The notes beneath the pieces are model-generated. The model saw only the letters and a program-made list of their open reading frames with translations. It did no database searches and had not been told where the DNA came from. From Planococcus versutus (GTDB lineage Bacteria > Bacillota > Bacilli > Bacillales_A > Planococcaceae): a stretch of 64,000 nucleotides of DNA. Made by a program: the position numbers and the translations under genes. Numbering within the stretch: position 1 is the stretch's first letter; the number at the start of each line of letters is the position of its first letter. Positions 19,498-27,968 of the stretch are shown here, piece by piece. The stretch lies in assembly GCF_001186155.3 (NCBI RefSeq), contig NZ_CP016540.2, positions 1,156,001 through 1,220,000 on the forward strand. The letters run 5' to 3'.

Positions 19498-19640
19498 GCT
19501 TTTATTTCCAGAATTATCTAGCTATTCATTTGGAATTTAAGTATATTAAACCAAGGGGTTCCATTTTAGTCTTAAAGGTATTAAAAAAAGAAAGCTTTAA
19601 AAAAAGTCCGATGAAATTTTTGATGCAAAGATTAGAATTT

Positions 19641-19665
19641 GTATGTAACTTAAGTACAATTAAAT
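19641..19665. repeat. Degenerate family A half-hairpin
   Basis: TATGTAACTTAAGTACAATTAA matches the left arm and loop of family A; the right arm has decayed. Confidence 0.5.
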
Positions 19666-19728
19666 AAAATTTAGAATCACACCATCGTCAACTAGATAAA
19701 ACTTTCTGTCATTAAGGGGACTTAGAAT

Positions 19729-19887
19729 ATGAAAATGTATTTAAGGTATATTTTTTTAATAGTAGTAATTTCTATTGCTGCCATAGACACTTGGGGAGAA
19801 ACAAGTAAAACTATTATGTATGTAATAGCCCTTATAAGTACACTTGCCCTAATTATTATGGAAGTAAGAGAGAAAAGTGAAAGTTAA
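19729..19887 (+). CDS. Small two-segment membrane protein
   Basis: 52 aa. ATG 19729 follows AAGGGGA by 7-8 nt. Two hydrophobic stretches (about residues 7-19 and 29-44) are separated by the polar DTWGETSK turn; the C-terminus is charged (EVREKSES). Not recognised. It occupies the interval between two family A repeats, the same placement as its larger neighbours. Confidence 0.55.
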   Translation: MKMYLRYIFLIVVISIAAIDTWGETSKTIMYVIALISTLALIIMEVREKSES

Positions 19888-20040
19888 AAGGAGGGAGGGA
19901 AGATGCGAACACTATCACATTTTTTCTCATCTTTAGTATAGGTGTGTGTTTTCGAACACTTTTATTCGAGAAAGCAATGCTGATTATTCCATCTCCATAT
20001 TATGGGGATTGATGTTAATCTAAATGTAGAGAATGTTTGA

Positions 20041-20080
20041 AACTGAATGTAACTTAAGTGCAGTTAAGTTACATTCAGTT
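20041..20080. repeat. Family A hairpin, best copy
   Basis: Perfect 17-nt arms (20041-20057/20064-20080), loop GTGCAG. Not followed by a T run in either direction, so it is not a standard terminator. Confidence 0.9.
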
Positions 20081-20116
20081 TAGAGAAAAACAGGAGCAAC
20101 CAGAGGAGGAGCAATG

Positions 20117-20641
20117 ATGTCTAAAATAAAAACTACTTTAGAAATCTTAAGGAAGCGCCTGGATTCAAATGGCCTGCTAGAAGTTCAACAGGAAGACGGC
20201 TATATCGGAAAAGCAGAAATGATTTTTAATCCTCCAGCAACTGAAGAAGAGTTGCAAAAGTTGCCATTTACTGTGCCGGAAGACTATAAAGAGTTTCTGC
20301 GGCTTCACCATGGTGGACTCATTTTTAACGATCCTAAATATGGAGGAGGATTTGAACTCTTCACCATAGATGAAATTTTAGAATTTAGAGCTATTCCTGG
20401 CTATGATTTTCCAGATAATTGGTTTCCAATCGCCTATGGATACGATAGTTGCTGCTTGATTATTACGGACAAAACGGTAGGCAATGGTTATCTGTATGTC
20501 ATGGAGACCGGCGTTAACTTTGAAGAAGATGATATGTATATCGGTATGACCTTTGAAGACTGGCTTGAAAAGTTTATTGTGGCGCAAGGTTCGAAGTTTT
20601 GGGAATGGGGTTTCAGAATTCCACCTATGCTAAGTTTTTAA
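20117..20641 (+). CDS. SMI1/KNR4 (SUKH) family protein, probable orphan immunity protein
   Basis: About 174 aa, acidic. The SUKH fold is recognised by TEEELQKLPFTVPEDYKEFLRLHHGG (split by residues 46-72), FELFTIDEILEF and FPIAYGYDSCCLIITD. Such proteins commonly neutralise nuclease or deaminase toxins of polymorphic systems, but no toxin is adjacent. Two in-frame ATGs; the second (20117) has the better spacing (7 nt) to AGGAGG. It sits alone between two family A hairpins. Confidence 0.8.
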   Translation: MSKIKTTLEILRKRLDSNGLLEVQQEDGYIGKAEMIFNPPATEEELQKLPFTVPEDYKEFLRLHHGGLIFNDPKYGGGFELFTIDEILEFRAIPGYDFPDNWFPIAYGYDSCCLIITDKTVGNGYLYVMETGVNFEEDDMYIGMTFEDWLEKFIVAQGSKFWEWGFRIPPMLSF

Positions 20642-20661
20642 ATTGACCATGTTTAGTAAAC

Positions 20662-20695
20662 TGAATGTAACTTATTGTAAATTAAGTTACATTCA
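20662..20695. repeat. Family A hairpin
   Basis: 13-nt perfect arms, loop TTGTAAAT. Its right arm forms the cut-off 3' end of the DUF4181-like pseudogene. Confidence 0.85.
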
Positions 20696-20904
20696 AAACC
20701 CCAATACCATTGCAACCATAAAGAAGACCCTGATACTCCAGTCGATTTTTTTGTGTTGATTATTTACATGGTTATGTAAAACGCTTTTGGTTTTTCGACT
20801 CTTAACCACCTTCGTAAGATAGCATTAAATAAAGCCATTAACACGAATAAAATGATCAGTAAGAGAAATAAATGTAACCAGAACGATGGTTCAACTCCAT
20901 ACAT
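20693..20904 (-). pseudogene. DUF4181-like membrane protein gene, frameshifted and truncated at a family A repeat
   Basis: On the minus strand, MYGVEPSFWLHLFLLLIILF continues to RRWLRVEKPKAF, then a one-base shift is needed to reach NHVNNQHKKIDWSIRVFF, and the reading ends at a TGA that is part of the adjacent hairpin. From memory of DUF4181 proteins (about 110-130 aa), the N-terminal ~75 residues are here and the rest is missing. The start at 20904 has AGGTAGGA upstream. The frame after the shift preserves family-like residues, so this is decay of a real gene rather than a chance frame. Confidence 0.6.
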
Positions 20905-20937
20905 GAAATGTCCTACCTTTAAGTTTTCAATGAAATT

Positions 20938-20981
20938 AAAAAGCGCTGACAGTTTTCAATGGGAAGCTGTCAGCGCTTTTT
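20938..20981. terminator. Bidirectional terminator
   Basis: 15-bp perfect stem AAAAAGCGCTGACAG/CTGTCAGCGCTTTTT, loop 14 nt, just past the lipoprotein gene's stop. Confidence 0.85.
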
Positions 20982-20985
20982 AATT

Positions 20986-21588
20986 TTAATTAGGTTTATT
21001 CATAATTTGTTCTGTCATATCTTCATTTACATCGAAAGAGATTTTGCCAATTTTGCCCTCTTCTGGACAAATAGCTGATCCAGTAATTTCGTATTCTTTA
21101 GTTTCACTATCGTTTTGATAATTAACTTGAACGACAAAACTATAATAATCTTTATTAGTTGAGCTCTGATCAATCTCTATATTTTCAGTTTTCATCTTAT
21201 AATCATTTGTTGAATGGTAATAGAAAGCAAAAGGTTTAAAACTAGAGTAACCATTTTCTGTGAAATACTCTCCATAAGTCATTTCTAGATAATCCTCATA
21301 TACTGCTAATTCAGGCGCCCCATCTTCATAAGTTTGGACATCGTCTTTTATCATATTCTCTTCAATATCGTTAGTGATTCGAAGATATTCCTTATCTGGA
21401 CCATTAAATTCTTTTTCAAGTACAGCGGTAATTGCAGATAAGTTTCCATCACCAGTGCTTATTTCATTTAATGTATTACTTTCTTTTTCTGAAGTTTTAT
21501 TTGTACATGCAGCAAGTACAAAGCAAAGAACAAGTAAACTCAATATAGGAAATAGGCTTTTTCCTTTTAAGTTAATAATTTGGTCCAT
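20986..21588 (-). CDS. Putative lipoprotein, function unknown
   Basis: 200 aa. Signal peptide with hydrophobic core and lipobox LAAC at about residues 25-28, followed by a Ser/Thr/Glu-rich linker; the rest (about 55-195) is an acidic soluble domain with alternating strand-like segments. Not recognised. It lies on the minus strand between two family A repeats. The start ATG is only 1-2 nt from AAAGGGGG, so the true start may differ slightly, though the signal peptide is complete as given. Confidence 0.7.
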   Translation of the reverse strand: MDQIINLKGKSLFPILSLLVLCFVLAACTNKTSEKESNTLNEISTGDGNLSAITAVLEKEFNGPDKEYLRITNDIEENMIKDDVQTYEDGAPELAVYEDYLEMTYGEYFTENGYSSFKPFAFYYHSTNDYKMKTENIEIDQSSTNKDYYSFVVQVNYQNDSETKEYEITGSAICPEEGKIGKISFDVNEDMTEQIMNKPN

Positions 21589-21640
21589 CCCCCTTTTTTA
21601 TTTTATTGATAAAAAAATTATTATTTCTGATATCAGTAAT

Positions 21641-21670
21641 AAATGTAACTTAATTAACAAATTATGTATA
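21641..21670. repeat. Degenerate family A copy
   Basis: AATGTAACTTAATTAACAAATTA keeps the left arm; the right arm reads TATGTATA. Confidence 0.5.
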
Positions 21671-21828
21671 TACTTATTTTAGAAAAAATAACAAATATTT
21701 TATAAATGCCCTATTTCAGACTCTCTACTTCCAAAACAAAGAAAACTACTGGTTGACCATATCAACTGACTTCAATTAAAGTTTTAATTTACTAGAAAAT
21801 AGAAATTCAATGAAATTTTTTATTCTTT

Positions 21829-21864
21829 CTGAATGTAACTTAATAGCAATTAAGTTACATTCAG
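21829..21864. repeat. Family A hairpin
   Basis: Perfect 16-nt arms, loop AGCA. It lies 17 nt past the stop of the minus-strand VanZ gene. Confidence 0.9.
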
Positions 21865-21880
21865 TTCCTTGTCTCTTTGC

Positions 21881-22486
21881 CTATTTTAAAAGTTTTAAAA
21901 TAGACAAAGAAATAACGTATCCCACTAAAAAACCAATGTTGTATAAGAAAATATCCGAGACATCAAAAAGGCCGAAATTAAATTGGAACTGTAAATACTC
22001 AATTAAAAGAATAAATAGTTCAAAAATGAGAAGCCTGGACCAAAACCCTTTGAGAATATTAGCGTATGCTAACAAGAAATAAAAAGGGACAAAAATTGCT
22101 AGATTGATGGCCATGACGTAAAAAGAAGCCTCATCGCCTGATATATCTGAAATAAAACCAAGTGGATTTAATCCGATCTCTCCAGTGGCGTATCGGTGCT
22201 GTGGGTCAAGGCGCAATAACCCTAAAATTAAGACCAATAAATAAAGACCTAAAAGAACATATCTTTCTTTTTTGCTGTCGATTCTAAGTAAAATCAGCAG
22301 CAATATGTAGGTAGTAATAACAATGATCAAAACGGCTAAAACGTTCTTTTCGATATTTTCCATATTGCCGAAAAAACGAGGCAATAAGTTCATAAAAAAG
22401 CTTACATACAACCAGCTTCCGATTAACAAACTCACCAAAAATAATAAGATTTTTACTAACTTCTTAGATTTCAATGTCTTGAACAC
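21881..22486 (-). CDS. VanZ family membrane protein
   Basis: About 201 aa, five predicted membrane segments. The VanZ signature is seen in LNPLGFI (about residue 107) and near the C-terminus FNFGLFDVSDIFLYNIGFLVGY. VanZ proteins are linked to low-level teicoplanin resistance or unknown membrane roles. I prefer the GTG at 22486, preceded by GAGAGAGGG; another GTG at 22513 sits too close to its Shine-Dalgarno. Bounded on both sides by family A repeats. Confidence 0.75.
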   Translation of the reverse strand: MFKTLKSKKLVKILLFLVSLLIGSWLYVSFFMNLLPRFFGNMENIEKNVLAVLIIVITTYILLLILLRIDSKKERYVLLGLYLLVLILGLLRLDPQHRYATGEIGLNPLGFISDISGDEASFYVMAINLAIFVPFYFLLAYANILKGFWSRLLIFELFILLIEYLQFQFNFGLFDVSDIFLYNIGFLVGYVISLSILKLLK

Positions 22487-22592
22487 GATTTCCCTCTCTC
22501 TTAGTGTTTTCACACCTCTTTTTTATCTACTAACGATCTCAGATGATTATACCAATATTTTTCCAGTCAAGTTCCATTTTTTTATTAGATGC

Positions 22593-22624
22593 GAATGTAA
22601 CATAACTCTAATTAAGTTACATTC
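22593..22624. repeat. Family A hairpin
   Basis: GAATGTAAC...GTTACATTC arms with one mismatch in the inner stem. Confidence 0.8.
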
Positions 22625-22736
22625 AGTCTCCCTATTTCATTCGCTTTGCTATAAAATCCATCAAAACCAACTTCAAATGAAAATATGATACATTCAAAAA
22701 TCGGTGCCATGAAGTTAAAAATTCGAATTTCGATAG

Positions 22737-22895
22737 GATCCAGGTTTAGCTATCAAGCATTATGAAAAGAAAAAAGCTTGTAAATACGGTATTGGAATTA
22801 TTGAAATCTTTAGTAACCAGCTTTGTATTTGCTACGAATCGATTGCTGCTTATGAGATGATTTCACGGACACCACATGGTCGTGGCAGGATGTAG
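22737..22895 (+). pseudogene. Startless coding remnant
   Basis: 53 codons open between two stops without a start codon, reading DPGLAIKHYEKKKACKYG... to ISRTPHGRGRM. Residue mix looks protein-like, so it may be the tail of a lost gene, possibly a toxin C-terminus given the neighbours, but I do not recognise it. Confidence 0.3.
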
Positions 22896-22936
22896 ATAGT
22901 AGATATCACTCAAGACCATAAGGAGGAGATTATTGA

Positions 22937-23596
22937 ATGTTATTTAGAGGCTTTAATTTTCAAGATCGTTCACCACAACATCATAAACCTAAACAAAGTC
23001 AATTTTATGTGGAAACCAACTGCATTGTTTATCTCTTTGAACAGTTCTTACCTAAACTTCATTTTGATGATGTAAGTAGTGTCCAATTTGAGTGTTATCC
23101 AAATGCTGAATTGACTTGTCAACCCGTCATCATGGACGGGTTATTGCCTGTAACGATCCCCTATGATGTAAGTAATTTTTACCAGCTATCCGATTTAGAG
23201 AAAAAGAAAAAGACACTTGACCTAATGATGGATGGATTACGGGTTATTTGTAAAGACAAGGGTTGGGATGAAGAGCCATTTTTATATGCGTATCAAAAGG
23301 TAGTAGGAAAAAAATATACATTTAAAAAAACGTATAAAAAGCCAAAATCAAGTCCCAATCGTAAATTGAAAGCGAAAATTGAAATAGAGATTGGGATATA
23401 TAATTGTACGGCTTCACTAGTAGTTGAAGATAAAGAACAAAAGCACATCTATTCAGAAGTCCTTTATCAAACAGAGCCAATATTCGAATTGCTCTATCCA
23501 TTATTGGGAGATATTAAATGGGTAGGTAATGATGAAGTCAGGGTTCATGAAAGAAAACCATGTGAACATCAGTTTAAAACAGTTTATTTACAGTAA
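22937..23596 (+). CDS. Conserved-looking hypothetical protein, 219 aa
   Basis: ATG 22937 follows AAGGAGGAG. No signal peptide or membrane segment. Features: a Lys-rich stretch at about residues 85-90, a basic linker KKTYKKPKSSPNRKLKAK (about 129-146), strand-rich flanks. Not recognised. Lying among SUKH-like and other small intracellular proteins, it could be another orphan immunity protein, but this is context only. Confidence 0.6.
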   Translation: MLFRGFNFQDRSPQHHKPKQSQFYVETNCIVYLFEQFLPKLHFDDVSSVQFECYPNAELTCQPVIMDGLLPVTIPYDVSNFYQLSDLEKKKKTLDLMMDGLRVICKDKGWDEEPFLYAYQKVVGKKYTFKKTYKKPKSSPNRKLKAKIEIEIGIYNCTASLVVEDKEQKHIYSEVLYQTEPIFELLYPLLGDIKWVGNDEVRVHERKPCEHQFKTVYLQ

Positions 23597-23667
23597 AAAA
23601 AGCGCAAATTCATATGTCAGAACTTCTAGAATAATATTTTACCGATGATCGATAGAGTTCTTAATCA

Positions 23668-23736
23668 CCAAAAGGAAAAAAGCTCAACTATGAGCTCTTT
23701 GCCTTTTTGGTTTGTCAAAGTGTACTTTTACGAACG
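23668..23736 (+). repeat. Family B unit: terminator hairpin plus 3' palindrome
   Basis: CCAAAAAGGC-type stem (CCAAAAGG...CCTTTTTGG) enclosing AGCTCAACTATGAGCT, then the 3' box AAGTGTACTTTTACGAACG. The recognisable 5' box is missing. It starts the module duplicated at 36.7 kb and can terminate the preceding gene. Confidence 0.75.
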
Positions 23737-23845
23737 GTTTTTTAGCGAGAAATAATTTATCAACTTCTATCTATAAAACTTAAGAATAGTAAAATAAGTA
23801 TTATAGAGAAGAGACACAAAAATGAAAGTAAAGGTAAATAGCATA

Positions 23846-23950
23846 ATGACACATCCATATGGAAAATATGAAAATACAGAGCTATGGAAAAAAGTAGATC
23901 AGGTACTAGATGAGTTAGTTGAAAATCAGGACATTGAAGAAATAACATAA
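23846..23950 (+). pseudogene. Truncated short protein of MTHPY...LWKK type, copy 1
   Basis: 34 codons (MTHPYGKYENTELWKKVDQV to DIEEIT, then TAA). Compared with copy 2 at 36.8 kb, 65 bp are missing between two AATAACA repeats, so the conserved tail (KREYIVGYICKKL in the other copy) is lost. Similar ~50-aa proteins are, from memory, widespread and of unknown function. An in-frame ATG 24 nt upstream is less likely. Flanked by a B unit and an A hairpin. Confidence 0.6.
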
Positions 23951-23963
23951 GTATCGAGGAATT

Positions 23964-23995
23964 GAATGTAACTTATGTGCAATTAAATTACATTC
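23964..23995. repeat. Family A hairpin
   Basis: 12-nt arms with one mismatch, loop TGTGCAAT, the same loop class as 20041 and 37002. Confidence 0.8.
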
Positions 23996-24023
23996 GTAAA
24001 GTGAAGGATAAAGGTGGGATGAA

Positions 24024-24509
24024 ATGAACAGAGAAAATAAAAACTTTGCAGAGAGAGCTTTAAAACAATTGCTCATTGGAAGTCAGATTGATGGGTTTCA
24101 GTTTGGCAGTAGTCCTGGGATAGTGCGCGTCTATTTTACACATTTCTCTGAACAAGAGCCGGACATGTTGTGGTTAAGCATCGAGATAAGGAAAATCGCT
24201 ATCATTACCAATTATGAGAGATTAATAACGATTTCTAAAGAAAACTTAGAAGAACTAGATGATGAAGAATCTTTTCAACTGCTTTTAAGAAACAGACGAG
24301 AAAAAGTTAAAGATGTTTGGTTGGGAGACGATTCGCCACATCTGTATATTTCGCTTGAGTCCGGAAAAGTATTGTATGTGAATGGGCATGATGAAAACTA
24401 TGAATGCTGGCAAGTTGGAGATAGAGACGGATATGGGGGTGGCGACTGGTTAATTGTGGCTGTTCCAGAAAATGAAATAGCAACATGGAGTCCTGAAGAA
24501 TTTAAATAA
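24024..24509 (+). CDS. Hypothetical intracellular protein, 161 aa, immunity-like
   Basis: ATG 24024 follows AAGGTGG. Acidic, no membrane segment. Distinctive C-terminal block VWLGDDSPHLYISLESGKVLYVNG and GYGGGDWLIVAVPE suggests a compact beta-rich fold. Not assigned to a family with certainty. It is the only gene between A hairpins at 23964 and 24530. Confidence 0.65.
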   Translation: MNRENKNFAERALKQLLIGSQIDGFQFGSSPGIVRVYFTHFSEQEPDMLWLSIEIRKIAIITNYERLITISKENLEELDDEESFQLLLRNRREKVKDVWLGDDSPHLYISLESGKVLYVNGHDENYECWQVGDRDGYGGGDWLIVAVPENEIATWSPEEFK

Positions 24510-24529
24510 GGTTACTTATTTAGAGAAAC

Positions 24530-24563
24530 TGAATGTAACTTATTGTGAATTAAGTTACATTCA
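24530..24563. repeat. Family A hairpin
   Basis: 13-nt perfect arms, loop TTGTGAAT, identical to the loop at 37426. Confidence 0.9.
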
Positions 24564-24625
24564 AAACATTAGAAAATGAGTATTCACACGGTAATTAATC
24601 ATGCTGCTAAAAAGGATGGGATGTA

Positions 24626-25087
24626 GTGAATTGGAATAAGGTTAATAGCTCTACAGACATTGAAAATTTCATGTATCTCTTCGGAGGATTTCACGACAGC
24701 TGTTTGAAAGAACTTTATATGTCGACGGAGACTTTCGTTGATGAAGACCTCTCCGTGAGTATGTCAGTCAATCTAGATACATGCGTCCGTATTTTATTCC
24801 AAAGACAATACCGAGATCCCTCGGCCATCGAATTGCTCTTTAAAGGGGTCACTCACTTTCATATACAACCACGTTCAGAAGACCAGGACTCAATTATCTA
24901 TGGAGCAAAACTAGTACTAGAAGAAGGACAATTCTATTGGGCAGAGGATGAAGAATGGCAAATTAATCACCCGTTTCTTCATCCTGTAAGCTGGATCTCC
25001 GCTAAAGAGCTAAAATGGCGTGATGTTAGCCAATGGATGGGCAAAGAGCAACGATATGGCGTAATTAGCAATGAAGAAAACCTGTAA
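24626..25087 (+). CDS. Hypothetical intracellular protein, 153 aa, immunity-like
   Basis: Start GTG 24626 after AAGGATGG. Acidic, soluble; contains MYLFGGFHDSCLKELYMSTE (about 16-35), a pattern I associate with a small uncharacterised Firmicutes family, and a C-terminal SWISAKELKWRDVSQW. No catalytic motif seen. Sole gene between A repeats at 24530 and 25101. Confidence 0.65.
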   Translation: MNWNKVNSSTDIENFMYLFGGFHDSCLKELYMSTETFVDEDLSVSMSVNLDTCVRILFQRQYRDPSAIELLFKGVTHFHIQPRSEDQDSIIYGAKLVLEEGQFYWAEDEEWQINHPFLHPVSWISAKELKWRDVSQWMGKEQRYGVISNEENL

Positions 25088-25100
25088 GTAATGTGAATTC

Positions 25101-25128
25101 TGAATGTAACAGAATTATGAAATTAACT
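25101..25128. repeat. Family A half-hairpin
   Basis: TGAATGTAAC left arm intact; right side diverged (AAATTAACTCA). Confidence 0.55.
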
Positions 25129-25191
25129 CACTTAATGATTAAAAAAGTGAACGTATATTTTTGCTCTGCAATTGGAATAGGAGAATAGAAA

Positions 25192-26601
25192 ATGGCTAAA
25201 GAAAGAATGGACTACTACTTTGAAAATAATAAATTGAAATTAGTACCTTTGGATTTAAAGCAACAGTTTATAAGAGAAGAATGGATTAGAAATAATGAGG
25301 ATAAGAATAAATGGCAAGAATTAACTATTCCTGATATTACTTTTATAGAGTTTGTTGGAAATGGAGCAAATGGTATTGTTTTAAAAGCTAGAGAAGATAT
25401 AACAGACAGATTATGTGCAGTAAAAATATGGTTACCAAATGTAAAATCTAGACATTACAACATTTATTTTGAGAAGTATCAAGAAGAAATAAAAAAAATA
25501 GCTCATTTAAATAATCCCTCTATTATAGCAATCTATAAAGCAGGTATTTCTAAAAAAGGTTATTGTTATTCAATTATGGAATGGGTGGAAGGTGTAACTT
25601 TAAAAAAACATTTAGCTGCTAACAAAAGTATAGCAGCTAATATTAGATTTAAAATCTTGAATGATGTGTTACAAACTGTTAATGAGTGTCATAGAATTAA
25701 TGTGTTACATGGAGACCTGCATTCAGAAAATATTTTATTAAAGGAAATGGATAATCAAAAAGGAAATTATGAAGTTAAGATTTTAGATTTTGGAACAAGT
25801 CTTTTGAATAGATCGACGTCCGAGAAATATAATAAACAACGTGAATCTGCTTTGTTACTGGAAACAGTTTTAAAGTTGCTTCCAGAAGAGAATAAGTACG
25901 GCTTATTGAATTTTAAGTATTATAGCTCGTTAAATCCTAGAAGACATAGTATTAGAAATCTTGACGATGTTAGATGTGTTGAACCTATTATTGTAAGTTC
26001 TACTTTAAAAAATATAGTTAAGATATATGAATTAGTAGGAGCTAATTATTTTAACGATGCAGTCTTAAATGATATGCTAGATTTTTTATTAGCTTCAACG
26101 TATTTAGATGTTCAGAGTATTTCAGAGTTTATTTCTCTTAAAGGAAGAAAAATGGAAAAGAAATTATTGATGACCATACTAACCACTAAAATATATGATT
26201 ATCTATTCGAAACAAAACAACATGATTTAGAATTAAGGTCATTTGAGTTGACTTTAAGTTATTATGAACTTTTGAAAAAAAATGTAAACTTAACTATATT
26301 AAAAAATAATGATATTTTTAAGGATTTTAATATAATTGATTTTAATTTCGAAGAGATTCTAGAATTAAAATCTTTAGAAGATGTATTAAAATTTATTAAA
26401 CTTGCTAACAAGAGTTTAGAAGAGAATGAGTATATAAGATTTTTGAATCAACTATTTACTACATTAGGTGAGAAATTCGAGAAAGAATACTCCTCTCATA
26501 ATGGGTTGAAAAGGGATTTGGATTTAGTATTTAAACTTAATGAATTAAGACTAAAAAGAAACTACCTTATTGAAGAAATAATAAAATGGGAATATCGTTA
26601 A
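25192..26601 (+). CDS. Serine/threonine protein kinase-like protein
   Basis: 469 aa, soluble. Kinase domain at about residues 50-210: Gly-rich loop VGNGANGIVLKA, Lys in CAVKIW, catalytic loop HGDLHSENILL (Asp and Asn present), metal-binding DFG in ILDFGTS. A ~260-residue helical C-terminal region of unknown type follows. No transmembrane or PASTA repeats, unlike the housekeeping PrkC. Markedly richer in A/T than backbone genes, which suggests transfer. Stand-alone kinases occur in phage defence, but there is no direct evidence here. RBS is weak (TAGGAGA, 8 nt). Confidence 0.8.
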   Translation: MAKERMDYYFENNKLKLVPLDLKQQFIREEWIRNNEDKNKWQELTIPDITFIEFVGNGANGIVLKAREDITDRLCAVKIWLPNVKSRHYNIYFEKYQEEIKKIAHLNNPSIIAIYKAGISKKGYCYSIMEWVEGVTLKKHLAANKSIAANIRFKILNDVLQTVNECHRINVLHGDLHSENILLKEMDNQKGNYEVKILDFGTSLLNRSTSEKYNKQRESALLLETVLKLLPEENKYGLLNFKYYSSLNPRRHSIRNLDDVRCVEPIIVSSTLKNIVKIYELVGANYFNDAVLNDMLDFLLASTYLDVQSISEFISLKGRKMEKKLLMTILTTKIYDYLFETKQHDLELRSFELTLSYYELLKKNVNLTILKNNDIFKDFNIIDFNFEEILELKSLEDVLKFIKLANKSLEENEYIRFLNQLFTTLGEKFEKEYSSHNGLKRDLDLVFKLNELRLKRNYLIEEIIKWEYR

Positions 26602-26867
26602 ATAAATATTTTTCACCCCTTATTATTATAGTATTTAGTGGGAAGTGGTGAAGCCTTTCCAAAAGAACGGGTAACTAAAAGTGAGGAATTAGTGCTGGTG
26701 AATTTCGAAAAAACGGTCAGCTAGGAAAAGATTTAGAAGGCTGATACAAAAACGAGAGGGGGCCACTCATAACCAGATATTTTTTAAATTTTTAGTGCTT
26801 GATTAATTGATTCTATAAATAATTTTTAATATTAAAGGAAATTATAACTAAAAGAGGAGTTTTAATA
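26602..26867. other. Non-coding stretch with decayed coding scraps
   Basis: No intact gene. Short open stretches (for example 26638-26725) have protein-like composition but no start signal. No A or B repeat found. Confidence 0.4.
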
Positions 26868-27194
26868 ATGGCTATATTTGAGGACAAGAAAATTACAATG
26901 TTAAAGGAAAAATACTTGGAGGAACAACATTATGAAGTCGATCATCATAAGTTTTCTTTAACACTCGATCCTATCGTTTGCTATTCTTCGCGTATAGTTG
27001 ATTATAATTGGATTGTCAAACTGGATGATGGAAAATTTTTCAATGCTAAAATGACTCCTACTTTACTTGGCTATCCAGATACACGAGTAGCTAATATAAT
27101 TCAAGATCTTAAAAAAATTGATAAGTATGAAGATGATTATTTAGCAAACGCAATAAACGATAAAATAGATGAAATATATCGAGAAAGTCTATAA
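26868..27194 (+). CDS. Hypothetical protein, 108 aa
   Basis: ATG 26868 follows GAGGAG. Soluble, with a strand-rich centre (NWIVKLDDGKFFNAKMTP) and an acidic C-terminus. Not recognised. The next element downstream is a complete B unit. Confidence 0.55.
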   Translation: MAIFEDKKITMLKEKYLEEQHYEVDHHKFSLTLDPIVCYSSRIVDYNWIVKLDDGKFFNAKMTPTLLGYPDTRVANIIQDLKKIDKYEDDYLANAINDKIDEIYRESL

Positions 27195-27242
27195 TAATCC
27201 AGAGCATAAGAAACAAGGGATTTTTCCAATGTACAAAATGTA

Positions 27243-27328
27243 GTTAACATATGACCCATTATCGGAAGAAACTCAGCAATGAGTTTCTTCTTTTTCTTTT
27301 GTTCGCGGAAGTGTATTCTTACGAACGC
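27243..27328 (+). repeat. Family B unit
   Basis: 5' box GTTAACATATGACCCATTAT + CGGAAG, terminator hairpin AAACTC...GAGTTT with T-rich tail, 3' box GTTCGCGGAAGTGTATTC...CGAACG. Confidence 0.85.
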
Positions 27329-27508
27329 TTAATTGTGGGGACTATAGAGTAGGTTATTTCGTTGAGTAGTAATGAATGTTAATATGGTAGTCAATATAAA
27401 AATTTCATTTACATAGATTAAAGCCTATGGAATCAAAAAAATTAGTCCAAAAAATTTTGAGTTAAGAGACTTTAAAGACAAAGAAGATAGCTGGGAGGAA
27501 TTTCACTC

Positions 27509-27958
27509 ATGCCAATTATCACACATGAAATTTATATCCAAGCTCCAATCAGAGTTTGTTTCGATCTTGCCAGAAATGTTGATATACATACCGAAACTAC
27601 TGCTAAGACAAAAGAATGAGCTATTGCAGGAGTGACTACAGGGTTAATGGAAGAAGGAGACAGCGTAACTTGGGAAGCTATTCATTTTGGTGTGAAGCAA
27701 AAACTCACAGCTAGAATCGTCGAAATGGAAAAACCTTATCGATTTACAGATCAAATGGTGAAAGGAGCATTCTATTCTTTTACTCATACGCATGAATTTA
27801 TCGAAAAAGACAGTGGAACAATCATGAAAGACAGATTTGTTTATCGTTCTCCTCTTGGCCTTTTGGGAAAAATAGCCGACAAATTATTTTTAGAAAAATA
27901 TATGAAACAATTTATTGTGGACCGGGCAATTGAACTAAAGAAAATAGCAGAATATTAG
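27509..27958 (+). pseudogene. SRPBCC family protein gene with an in-frame stop
   Basis: A START/polyketide-cyclase-like (SRPBCC) protein, 148 residues if read through. GGAGG precedes ATG 27509. Codon 37 is TGA (27617-27619) where relatives carry Arg (TAKTKER), then the frame stays open through EAIHFGVKQKLTARI and FYSFTHTHEFIE to the normal end. A single C-to-T or A-to-T change explains it. TGA is an ordinary stop elsewhere in the window, so recoding is unlikely. Restart at GTG 27632 would lack the first strand and helix. Confidence 0.8.
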
Positions 27959-27968
27959 AAGATATAGA

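Noticed and set aside
19449..19667. 72-codon frame across the B and A repeats
   Set aside because: No RBS, and it is built largely from repeat sequence.
20041..20080. Family A as ordinary terminators
   Set aside because: No T run on either side of most copies, and several genes next to them have separate classical terminators (20938, 38688).
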